DNA from: Bacteroidales bacterium
Lineage (GTDB): Bacteria; Bacteroidota; Bacteroidia; Bacteroidales; VadinHA17
NCBI GenBank assembly: GCA_017999895.1
Contig: JAGNKY010000018.1
Coordinates: 14,530-47,965, forward strand
Length of the DNA: 33,436 nt
Direction of reading: 5' to 3'
Positions 26,698 to 33,436 of the stretch are shown here, in pieces. How positions within the stretch are numbered: the first letter of the stretch is position 1; every line of letters begins with the position of its first letter. The notes under the pieces were generated by a model that ran no database searches, had not been told where the DNA came from, and saw only the letters and a list, made by a program, of their open reading frames with translations. The translations under genes and the position numbers were made by a program.

Positions 26698-27234
26698 TTA
26701 TTCAACCATTTTATAAACTGAAGGATAGTTTCGTCCGTAGCCCTCATAATCGAGACCATAGCCTATCACATAATTATTCGGGATTTCGAAACCCACGTAA
26801 TCCAGTTTTATATCTTTTTTAAATGCTTCGGGTTTAAGCAGGAGTGTTGCCACTTTCACCGATCCAACTTCTCTTGTTTTCAATTCATCAAGAATATTTT
26901 TAAGCGTTGCTCCAGTTTCTACAATATCTTCAACCACAATCACATCCATGCCTTTTATATTTTCATTGCATCCAATAAGTTGTTTTACTGAGCCTGACGA
27001 AGCCATTCCCTGATATGATGAAAGCTTTACAAATGATATCTTCGCATCGAGGTTTATTTTCAAAAAAAGAGATGCAGCAAAAACAAAAGAGCCATTTAGA
27101 ATACCAATAAAAATAACGTCCTTCCCACGATAATCTCGGTTTATTTCGTCAGCAATCTCTTCGATCCTTCTACTTATGTCCTTTGCAGGAATAAGCTCGC
27201 TGAAAATCTTACCATGGACTTCAACTTTTTTCAT
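26698..27234 (-). CDS. hpt: Hypoxanthine phosphoribosyltransferase
   Basis: Salvages hypoxanthine (and usually guanine) to nucleotides using PRPP, in the cytoplasm. It has 178 aa. The PRPP loop VIVVEDIVETGATLKNIL is at about 98-115, IGILNGSFVFAA (43-54) is the upstream loop and SFVKLSSYQGM the flexible loop. FEIPNNYVIGYGLDYEGYGRNYP near the C-terminus is the base-binding region. It is the first gene of hpt-adk-obg-pap2-lplA and diverges from purE. In the shared spacer the minus strand has TAATTTCG (27261-27268), one mismatch from TAnnTTTG, as a possible -7 box. Confidence 0.96.
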   Translation of the reverse strand: MKKVEVHGKIFSELIPAKDISRRIEEIADEINRDYRGKDVIFIGILNGSFVFAASLFLKINLDAKISFVKLSSYQGMASSGSVKQLIGCNENIKGMDVIVVEDIVETGATLKNILDELKTREVGSVKVATLLLKPEAFKKDIKLDYVGFEIPNNYVIGYGLDYEGYGRNYPSVYKMVE

Positions 27235-27280
27235 CTGTTCTCTTTATCTCAACTGACCTGCGAAATTAGGAAATTAATAT

Positions 27281-27288
27281 TACTTTTG
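27281..27288 (+). promoter_or_regulatory. purE promoter -7 box (TACTTTTG)
   Basis: TACTTTTG matches TAnnTTTG exactly and lies 28 bases before the purE ATG, giving a start of transcription near 27295. No good -33 TTTG is present at the usual distance. No PurR-like palindrome or guanine riboswitch was recognised in the 82-base hpt-purE spacer. Confidence 0.6.
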
Positions 27289-27316
27289 TAATTAATAGCA
27301 TTAATAAGTCAAACTC

Positions 27317-27823
27317 ATGGAACCTCTGGTAAGCATTATTATGGGAAGTATCTCCGACATGCCGGTTATGGAAGGTGCTGCAAAGATACTCAATGATTTC
27401 GGAATACCATTCGAAATACATGCACTTTCGGCTCATCGTACACCTTTGGAAATTGAAAAATTTGCACTCGGTGCCGAATCAAGGGGAATAAAAGTAATCA
27501 TTGCAGCAGCAGGTATGGCTGCTCATTTACCAGGAGTGATTGCTTCGCTCACACCTATACCTGTTATAGGGGTTCCTATTAAAGCCTCTCTCGAAGGGCT
27601 CGATTCATTGCTTTCAATAGTGCAGATGCCTTCGGGTGTACCTGTAGCCACCGTGGGTATTAATGCCGCCCAGAATGCAGGTATCCTGGCAGCACAAATT
27701 ATTGCATCGGGTAATCCCGAAGTGGCAAAAGAAATTTCGAAGTTCAAACAGGAACTCAAAAAGAAAGTCGTTCAGGCAAATGATCAACTGAAAACTGTCA
27801 AATTTCCATATAAAACTAATTAA
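27317..27823 (+). CDS. purE: N5-carboxyaminoimidazole ribonucleotide mutase
   Basis: Converts N5-CAIR to CAIR in purine synthesis. It has 168 aa and is full length. IIMGSISDMPVM (7-18) is the phosphate-binding GSxSD loop, HALSAHRTP (35-43) carries the catalytic histidine H40, and AAAGMAAHLPGVIASLTPIPVIGVP and PSGVPVATVGINAAQNAGILAAQI form the rest of the class I PurE core. PurK, which makes its substrate, is not in the window. It is divergent from hpt, so synthesis and salvage genes share one control region. The 122-base spacer after it has no clear terminator. Confidence 0.97.
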   Translation: MEPLVSIIMGSISDMPVMEGAAKILNDFGIPFEIHALSAHRTPLEIEKFALGAESRGIKVIIAAAGMAAHLPGVIASLTPIPVIGVPIKASLEGLDSLLSIVQMPSGVPVATVGINAAQNAGILAAQIIASGNPEVAKEISKFKQELKKKVVQANDQLKTVKFPYKTN

Positions 27824-27945
27824 ACATACAATATCTGAGCTTCCTGTGCCACTCAGGAAAAAAACATAATCTCCTTTAAAATTTCTACAACTTCCCTATA
27901 CTCCTATTGAATTTTTTTGTACATTGCCTTTGTTAATCGAAACAG

Positions 27946-28770
27946 TTGTACTCGCTGCAAAAAATATCTGTTTCATTAATCTGCTTTTTACTTCCTTGCC
28001 GGATAGCCGCCGGTAATATTATTTACCGTCAGCCACCCGGAGCAGGTGAAGCAGGAATGGCTTATGCCTGTTTAATGAGACACGGGTTATGGTCGTCATT
28101 TTATAACCAGGCAGGACTCCCTCTCTTCGGTAATTATGCTGTTGCTTTTAGTTTTGAAAACAGATTCGGTCTTAAGGAACTAAGTACCAGATCAGCAGGT
28201 TTTATCATTCCGGCAGGGAAGAGCGCTGTCGGAGCCTTCTATTCATATTTCGGATGTCCGGATTATAAACGAGAAACTATTGGAGTTGCCAGCGGAATAA
28301 AACTATCTGAGACTGTATCGTCGGGTGTACAAATTGATTATCTGTCGGAACGAACAACAGGCGACTATGAAGATTACCGCATGATAACCTGCGAGGCAGG
28401 ATTAATGTTCGACCTTACCGGCAGTGTAAAAGCAGGTATTCATGTTTTCAATCCTGTACCAAATTCTCTGAGAAATTTTCCTTTAGCATCTTCTATAAGG
28501 GCCGGGGCAGGTGTGACTGTTAGTCCTCAACTTTTCGCAGCAGCAGAGGTGGAGATGATTACCGGTCGAAAATTTAACCTTAAATCCGGATTCGAATATG
28601 AAGCATCAAAAAAATTAATCATACGAGGAGGATACAGCACGGGGGAACCTTCTTTTTCGTTCGGTTTCGGATGCAAAGTTAAGCCTGGAATTCTCGATAT
28701 AGCGGTCGCAACTCATCCAAAACTGGGAATAATTTCTACAATTTCCATTGCTTTTAACATAATCAAATAA
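27946..28770 (+). CDS. PorV/FadL-like outer-membrane protein
   Basis: A 274-aa secreted protein of unknown function. The N-terminus LQKISVSLICFLLPCRIAAG is a signal peptide. The mature start reads PPGAGEAGMAYACLMRHGLWSSFYNQAGLP, close in pattern to the G-x-A-x-A ... N-x-A-G-L start of PorV/PorQ and FadL-type barrels. Short amphipathic strands then alternate to the end (GVTVSPQLFAAAEVEM, LIIRGGYSTGEPSFSFGFG). The frame opens at a TTG at 27946; the next in-frame Met (MAYACLM) would remove the signal peptide, so TTG is preferred. TGCCTTTG at 27925-27932 is a near match to the -7 box. The next gene follows after 46 bases and is probably co-transcribed. Confidence 0.7.
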   Translation: MYSLQKISVSLICFLLPCRIAAGNIIYRQPPGAGEAGMAYACLMRHGLWSSFYNQAGLPLFGNYAVAFSFENRFGLKELSTRSAGFIIPAGKSAVGAFYSYFGCPDYKRETIGVASGIKLSETVSSGVQIDYLSERTTGDYEDYRMITCEAGLMFDLTGSVKAGIHVFNPVPNSLRNFPLASSIRAGAGVTVSPQLFAAAEVEMITGRKFNLKSGFEYEASKKLIIRGGYSTGEPSFSFGFGCKVKPGILDIAVATHPKLGIISTISIAFNIIK

Positions 28771-28816
28771 CCGCTAAACACACAAAGAATTTACACTAAT
28801 AAACGCAAAAAAGAAT

Positions 28817-30802
28817 ATGAGTGAAAATGTCAGAAATTATCTAAGCCTTATTCAAATACTTTTATATATTTCAACATTAAATATGTTCGCTCAGAAAAAT
28901 TCGATTCAAGAAATTATATCTTCTATAACTGAAGAGATTGCCTCCCTCGATGAGAATTCACCTGATATCGAATCATTATCCGATCGGCTCTATGAACTTG
29001 CCGACGACCCTGTAAAAATCAACAATGCAAACGAAAAGGAAATCGGACGTCTTTTCTTTCTTTCATCATTCCAGATAAACTCCATCATTTCATATATCCG
29101 AAAAAAAGGCCGGTTGATTTCGCCTTACGAGATTGCATTTATAGATGGATTCGAAAAAGAATCGGTTAATATGTTACTTCCTTTTATCACACTTGAAGAG
29201 AGTTCAGTCAAATCGGTGAAAAGAAATATACGACAATCATTTCTGAACAACTTCATAATTAAACCTGAGGCTGACGACGCTTCCACTCCAGGCTCGCCAT
29301 GGAAAATTCTCAGCAAATACAAAATTACAGGAGGGAAATTTTCAGCAGGCATAACTGCCGAAAAAGATGCTGGTGAGAAATATTTCTCAGGCAAGCTACC
29401 TTTGCCTGATTTTCTTTCGGCACATATCGCTTACAGTGGAACAGGCTTCATTAATAAGATCATAGTGGGTGATTACTCGCTAAGGTTTGGCTCAGGCATT
29501 ATTATGAATACAGGGTTCCGGACAGGGCTTTCGCTTTCCGAACCTGGTTTTATATCGGCCGTTGGCGACATCAGGCCTTACACCTCGACGGATGAAAATA
29601 ATTTCTTCAGGGGTGCGGCAGTGACTGCCGGGTCGGGCATTACCGAAGTTGCCGTCTTTGCTTCTGTGAACGAGGTTGATGCAACCGTTTATTCAAATAA
29701 AGATTCGACAGAATATTTCGTAAGATCTTTTTATACAGGGGGGTTACATAATTCTGCAAGTTCTATTCTTAAAAAAGATGCCTTGAAAGAGTTTGTTTAC
29801 GGGATAAGTCTAATGTCGGGATTTAAGAATTTCAGAGCCGGGATTTTATATACAGATAATCAATTCTCTCTGCCTTTTTTACCCGATACATCCAAACCTG
29901 AAAATATTTTCGATTTCACAGGAAACAAATACAGGACCATCAGCTTTTGTTACAGCGCCACTATAGGCAGAACTATATTTACAGGAGAGATATCGTCGGG
30001 AACTGATCTGAAACCGGCTATTACACAATCGCTATATTTCATTCCGGCAGAAAGGTTATCAATAAGCCTGGTTTACAGGCATTATCCGCCTTCCTTCACA
30101 AGTTTTCATGGAAAGGCTGTTTTTTCAGGTTCCATGCCGGCAAATGAGAATGCCATTTATGGAGGTTTCAAACTCGAAGCGGCTAAATACCTTTTTGTCA
30201 GTGCAGGAACAGATTTGATAAATTATCCATGGGCCCGATATAATGCAATATTTCCATCATCTGCAATAAGAAGCGAAGTAAGACTGAAATATCTTCCGCC
30301 CGGAAATACTAATATCGAGTTATTATACAGCTTCCGGTCTATGCAGTCCGACCTCAATATCGAATCGGGAATGCCGGTTATCAAAGAAGAACGGATAAAT
30401 TCAATATCGTTACGGTTAAGACATTCGCCTTCATCTTCACTTTCGCTTCTTACAAGGTTAGATTATAAGAAATCCTCATTTACCGGTAGCAATGGAATTC
30501 TTTTGAGTCAGGATGTAGTATGGCAGCCGGCATCAATTCCTTTCAGAATATGGTTCAGGCATTGCATTTTCGAAACGGATGACTGGAGCAGCAGAATATA
30601 TATTTATGAAAACGATCTTATTAATTCTTTTAGCATCCCGGCGTTATATGGCGAAGGTAACAGGAGCTATCTAATGGCCGAATATAAAATTGGCGGAAGA
30701 ATGGAAATAAGGATGAAATATGGTATTACATCTAAAATATTCGATTCCGAAAACCGGAAAGATGCGGAGGAGGTTAAAATCCAGATAAGGATAAAACTCT
30801 AA
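28817..30802 (+). CDS. Helix-hairpin-helix protein with predicted outer-membrane barrel
   Basis: A 661-aa exported protein. A signal peptide ends in NMFAQ near residue 26. A helical region (30-62) is followed by a ComEA-type helix-hairpin-helix unit at about 64-126: DDPVKINNANEKEIGRLFFLSSFQINSIISYI, then KGRLISPYEIAFIDGF. The KINNAN...EI..L.F.S..Q...I..YI spacing is that of HhH_3 domains. After about residue 150 the sequence becomes a long series of beta strands with aromatic girdles (FSAGITAEKDAGEKYFSG, YSLRFGSGIIMNTGF), ending in EEVKIQIRIKL, as in outer-membrane barrels. From memory, similar proteins occur widely in Bacteroidota without known function. It follows the PorV-like gene and converges with recJ. 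The domain reading is good; a DNA-related role is only suggested. Confidence 0.75.
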   Translation: MSENVRNYLSLIQILLYISTLNMFAQKNSIQEIISSITEEIASLDENSPDIESLSDRLYELADDPVKINNANEKEIGRLFFLSSFQINSIISYIRKKGRLISPYEIAFIDGFEKESVNMLLPFITLEESSVKSVKRNIRQSFLNNFIIKPEADDASTPGSPWKILSKYKITGGKFSAGITAEKDAGEKYFSGKLPLPDFLSAHIAYSGTGFINKIIVGDYSLRFGSGIIMNTGFRTGLSLSEPGFISAVGDIRPYTSTDENNFFRGAAVTAGSGITEVAVFASVNEVDATVYSNKDSTEYFVRSFYTGGLHNSASSILKKDALKEFVYGISLMSGFKNFRAGILYTDNQFSLPFLPDTSKPENIFDFTGNKYRTISFCYSATIGRTIFTGEISSGTDLKPAITQSLYFIPAERLSISLVYRHYPPSFTSFHGKAVFSGSMPANENAIYGGFKLEAAKYLFVSAGTDLINYPWARYNAIFPSSAIRSEVRLKYLPPGNTNIELLYSFRSMQSDLNIESGMPVIKEERINSISLRLRHSPSSSLSLLTRLDYKKSSFTGSNGILLSQDVVWQPASIPFRIWFRHCIFETDDWSSRIYIYENDLINSFSIPALYGEGNRSYLMAEYKIGGRMEIRMKYGITSKIFDSENRKDAEEVKIQIRIKL

Positions 30803-30818
30803 AAAATAAATTTTATCC
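30789..30818. terminator. Possible bidirectional terminator between convergent genes
   Basis: GGATAAAA (30789-30796) and TTTTATCC (30811-30818) form an 8-bp inverted repeat with a 14-base loop, spanning the 3' ends of the HhH protein gene and recJ. The stem is AT-rich and not followed by a long T run, so this is a weak candidate. It is the only hairpin seen at this convergent junction. Confidence 0.3.
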
Positions 30819-32531
30819 GTTGTTAGCTTTTATATCCTTTATATTAAGCTGAAGGTTTCTTTTACCGCGAAATTCATTCATCTCTACTGAGAAACATATA
30901 TCGAAATGCTGTCCTGATTTTATATAATCAAAATGCTCGGCCTGACCGAATGCAATAGCCTGGATAGTTTTCGAACCCGGTGTTCCCTGGAATAGTTCGA
31001 GTTTAAGGTGGTCGCCAGAGTTTCCAACAATCTTGCCGTTTCCTGTATCGAAAACATTTCTTGTCATATATACGGGCGACATATTCTCGGGTCCGAAAGG
31101 TTGAAATCGGTTAATGCCGTTATAGAATTCCTCATTTATCTCGTCGAAATCTATTTCGGAATCGATCAAAATCTGTGGAATAAGCTGTTCTTCAGTAATT
31201 GTTTTCGAAACGTACTCTTCGAATTTTTCCTTGAACGGTTCGATATTCTCTTTTTTAAGAGTTAGGCCTGCTGCATACATGTGGCCGCCAAAGTTCTCGA
31301 GCAGGTCGCTACAGGCCTCTATTGCCTGATAAAGGTCATAGCCCTGTACCGACCTGGCTGAGCCTGTTGCAAAACCATTTGATTCAGTGAGGATTACTGT
31401 AGGCCGGTAATATAAATCAATAAGTCGTGAGGCCACTATTCCAATAACGCCTTTTCTCCATTTGGGATTATAAAGTACTGTTGTTCTGGCATTTATATTA
31501 TGCGGATCATCGGAAATCATTCGCATTGCCTCGGTAGTGATTATTCTATCGACTGTACGGCGTTCGGTGTTGAAAGAGCTTATTTCTCTGCTTATATCTG
31601 CAGCAAGTCGAGGGTCGTCCGAAATAAGAAGGTTAACCGCCTTACTTCCGGTTTCCATTCTACCGGCTGCATTGATACGTGGACCTATTTTGAACACCAC
31701 ATCCTCGACGGCAAGCTCTTTGTGTACTTCCGACTCCCGTATTATCTCTCTGAAACCGATGCGGGGTGATTCATTGAGCTGTTTCAGACCAAAATGAGTT
31801 AGTATCCTGTTCTCGCCAGTTATAGGCACAATATCGGAAGCTATACTTACAGCCACAAGGTCGAGGAAGTGAGTTATTTCATTGAAAGGGATTCCATGAA
31901 CACGGCAGTAAGCCTGGATGAGTTTAAAGCCAACGCCGCAACCGGAGAGTTCCTTATAAGGATAACTACAGCCGGGTTGTTTTGGATCAAGAACTGCAAG
32001 TGCATCGGGTATTTCATTGCCAGGGTAATGATGGTCGCAGATTATGACGTCGAGACCTTTCGATTTTGCATATTTTACTTTTTCCGTTGCTTTAATACCG
32101 CAATCGAGCGTGATAACCAGGCGGCAGTTATTTGCAACTGCATAGTCGAGCCCTTCATAAGAGACGCCGTAACCTTCTTTATAACGATCGGGTATATAAT
32201 AAAGAACATTAGGAGAGTGTTGGCGAAGAAACGAATACATCATTGCGACAGCGGTAGTGCCGTCAACGTCATAATCGCCGTAAACAAGTATTTTTTCTTT
32301 CCGGCTTATTCCGGAAGATATTCGGTCGACTGCCACATTCATTCCTTTCATCAGGAAAGGGTCGAATAGATTTTCCAGTGAAGGAAGGAAAAAATTTCTG
32401 GCATCGGCCGTTGTAAAGATGCCGCGCTGTGCCATAAGATTAGCAAGCGACTCCGGGACGTTAAGTGCTCTTGCCAGCTCCCGCACGACAGCCGGGTCGC
32501 CTTTCTCTTTCACTACCCATCTTTTCTCCAT
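30813..32531 (-). CDS. recJ: Single-stranded-DNA-specific exonuclease RecJ
   Basis: A 5'-3' single-strand DNA exonuclease used in recombination and repair, cytoplasmic. I start at the ATG at 32531 (572 aa, MEKRWVVKEKGDP), the usual RecJ N-terminus; an in-frame ATG at 32561 would add ten residues. DHH motifs are KILVYGDYDVDGTTA (80-94), TLDCGIKA, IICDHHYPGNEIPDALAVLDP (from 163) and GCGVGFKL. The DHHA1 part has GRMETGSKA and ENFGGHMYAAGLTL, followed by the C-terminal OB-fold region. It lies downstream of lipB, whose 3' end it overlaps by 71 bases in another frame, so translation may be coupled. Confidence 0.97.
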   Translation of the reverse strand: MEKRWVVKEKGDPAVVRELARALNVPESLANLMAQRGIFTTADARNFFLPSLENLFDPFLMKGMNVAVDRISSGISRKEKILVYGDYDVDGTTAVAMMYSFLRQHSPNVLYYIPDRYKEGYGVSYEGLDYAVANNCRLVITLDCGIKATEKVKYAKSKGLDVIICDHHYPGNEIPDALAVLDPKQPGCSYPYKELSGCGVGFKLIQAYCRVHGIPFNEITHFLDLVAVSIASDIVPITGENRILTHFGLKQLNESPRIGFREIIRESEVHKELAVEDVVFKIGPRINAAGRMETGSKAVNLLISDDPRLAADISREISSFNTERRTVDRIITTEAMRMISDDPHNINARTTVLYNPKWRKGVIGIVASRLIDLYYRPTVILTESNGFATGSARSVQGYDLYQAIEACSDLLENFGGHMYAAGLTLKKENIEPFKEKFEEYVSKTITEEQLIPQILIDSEIDFDEINEEFYNGINRFQPFGPENMSPVYMTRNVFDTGNGKIVGNSGDHLKLELFQGTPGSKTIQAIAFGQAEHFDYIKSGQHFDICFSVEMNEFRGKRNLQLNIKDIKANNG

Positions 32532-33246
32532 CACTGATGCTATTAATAAATTGGAGATCAAATATATATTTTAGATTATTCAGTAAATATTTCTTTGTTT
32601 CAGCCATATCCTGCCTTATGCCGGTTTCTTTTTGTAGTGATGTAACACCTTTGTCGGTGAAACCGCAGGGATTGATATAATTAAAATATTCAAGTTCTGT
32701 ATTTATATTGAAAGCAAATCCATGCATGGTAATATAACGGCTTGCTTTTACTCCTATTGCGCATATTTTTAGTGCCTTCGTACTGTTGTCGGCATTGAGC
32801 CATACGCCAGTGGCTCCGGCAAGTCTTTCGCCTTTCAGACCAAAAACCGACATGGTCATGATAACCGCTTCCTCGAGTCTGTAAATATATTCTTTCAGGC
32901 TTATGCCAACCTCTTCAAGGTCAAAAACCGGATATACTACAATCTGACCCGGACCATGGTAAGTTATGTCGCCTCCTCTGTCGGTTCTATAAAATGCTAC
33001 GTTTTTAGCACGTAGTTGAATCTGATTGATGAGAAGGTTATTTTCTAACCCGCTTTTACCGAGAGTATAAACATGTGGATGTTCGACAAAAATAAGTGTA
33101 CCAGGTACACTTTTATTCAATAGTCTCTTTCTCTTTCCTTTATCTTTTTTCTCCTCAATAAGCCTGTTAAAAATAGAGGTCTGGTAGTCCCACACTTCTT
33201 TGTAGTCTCTCAATCCAATGTCTTCATATTTAACCTTGTAACTCAC
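32461..33246 (-). CDS. lipB: Octanoyltransferase (lipoyl biosynthesis)
   Basis: Moves octanoate from acyl carrier protein to lipoyl domains, the first step of endogenous lipoate synthesis. It has 261 aa. FVEHPHVYTLGKSG (53-66), YRTDRGGDITYHGPGQIVVYP (from 86), the catalytic lysine K160 in KALKICAIGVKASR, HGFAFN and the catalytic cysteine C194 in INPCGFTDKGVTSL are all present. The recognisable domain ends near residue 232. The last 20-30 residues, ending GSERERRPGCRAGAGKST, are read from DNA that also encodes the RecJ N-terminus, and are arginine- and glycine-rich unlike the rest. lipA is just upstream (38-base gap), so lipA-lipB-recJ look like one transcript. Confidence 0.95.
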   Translation of the reverse strand: MSYKVKYEDIGLRDYKEVWDYQTSIFNRLIEEKKDKGKRKRLLNKSVPGTLIFVEHPHVYTLGKSGLENNLLINQIQLRAKNVAFYRTDRGGDITYHGPGQIVVYPVFDLEEVGISLKEYIYRLEEAVIMTMSVFGLKGERLAGATGVWLNADNSTKALKICAIGVKASRYITMHGFAFNINTELEYFNYINPCGFTDKGVTSLQKETGIRQDMAETKKYLLNNLKYIFDLQFINSISDGEKMGSERERRPGCRAGAGKST

Positions 33247-33284
33247 AGTATTATTTATAAGCAGACATTATAAAATTAAGTTTT

Positions 33285-33436
33285 TTATCTCAAGCCTGCG
33301 TGTATTTCGGCATGATATGATGATCTGACGAGTGGGCTACTTTCAACGAAATCAAAACCTTTCTCTATACCGATTTGCCGGTATTTCTCGAACTTTTCCG
33401 GTTCAATATATTCAACAGGTTCCATGAAACCCTCGG
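33285..33436 (-). CDS. lipA: Lipoyl synthase, C-terminal end (cut by window edge)
   Basis: Only the last 50 codons are in the window; the 5' part lies beyond it. The minus strand reads [20 protein letters not shown], then [20 protein letters not shown] and HAEIHAGLR before TAA at 33287-33285. The P-x-x-Y-[VI]-x-P-E-K-F...Y...G...[13 protein letters not shown] pattern is the C-terminus of LipA, including the conserved RSSYHA near the third cluster ligand. LipA inserts two sulfur atoms into octanoyl groups by radical SAM chemistry. The radical SAM CxxxCxxC motif cannot be seen here. It precedes lipB by 38 bases, completing the endogenous lipoylation pair. Confidence 0.93.
   Translation of the reverse strand, partial: EGFMEPVEYIEPEKFEKYRQIGIEKGFDFVESSPLVRSSYHAEIHAGLR

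Noticed and set aside
27841..27859. Hairpin TTCCTG/CAGGAA after purE as a terminator
   Set aside because: The perfect 6-bp stem is followed by A residues on the + strand rather than T residues, and no minus-strand transcript would end here, so it does not fit a rho-independent terminator.
31869..32369. 166-codon open frame on the + strand inside recJ
   Set aside because: Antisense to conserved RecJ motifs, with no recognisable protein pattern.
32532..32561. Ten-residue N-terminal extension of RecJ
   Set aside because: The family start MEKRWV begins at the ATG at 32531. The extra residues only lengthen the overlap with lipB and add no recognisable feature.

Overview
The window reads as a chromosomal segment of a Bacteroidota member, most likely in the broad Bacteroidales/Marinilabiliales group. 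The evidence is a SusC/SusD outer-membrane pair, several lipoproteins with short Bacteroidota-type signal peptides, ParE/ParC of Bacteroidota type, the gene order hpt-adk-obg, the order coaX / FadL-like barrel / lptC / CNNM-CorC protein, and promoters with the Bacteroidota -7 box TAnnTTTG and no clear Shine-Dalgarno sequences. Base composition is AT-rich, above all between genes. Almost all genes are intact housekeeping genes. I see no phage, transposase, CRISPR, toxin-antitoxin or defence locus.

Left part, mostly + strand, 1-10801. A highly structured palindromic sequence abuts a tRNA-Ile(GAU) on the minus strand. About 400 bases without a gene follow. Then comes an apparent operon of polyprenol-phosphate mannose synthase, dihydroorotase (pyrC) and a small lipoprotein resembling GldN/PorN, closed by a clear terminator. 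mfd follows with its own promoter. After a repeat-like inverted element come coaX, a FadL-like outer-membrane protein, lptC and a CNNM/CorC-type membrane protein. These are tightly packed and look co-transcribed.

Middle, mostly minus strand, 10973-27234. A bidirectional terminator separates the + strand genes from an isolated susC-susD pair. The AT-rich susC leader carries two perfect palindromes around a -7 box. Upstream on the same strand lie parE-parC-aroK-gpmI and a DUF3109 gene, then hpt-adk-obg-pap2-lplA. The latter group combines purine salvage, adenylate balance, a ribosome-assembly GTPase, a PAP2 phosphatase and lipoate scavenging.

Right part, 27317-33436. purE diverges from hpt. 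Two secreted proteins follow on the + strand: a PorV/FadL-like barrel, and a large protein with a helix-hairpin-helix region in front of a predicted barrel. They converge on a lipA-lipB-recJ group on the minus strand, with lipA cut by the window edge. The window therefore encodes both endogenous lipoylation (LipB/LipA) and lipoate scavenging (LplA).

I found no complete new system. The points most worth a second look are the helix-hairpin-helix barrel pair, the palindromes around the susC promoter, the GldN-like lipoprotein, the two repeat-like palindromic elements and the lipB/recJ overlap.
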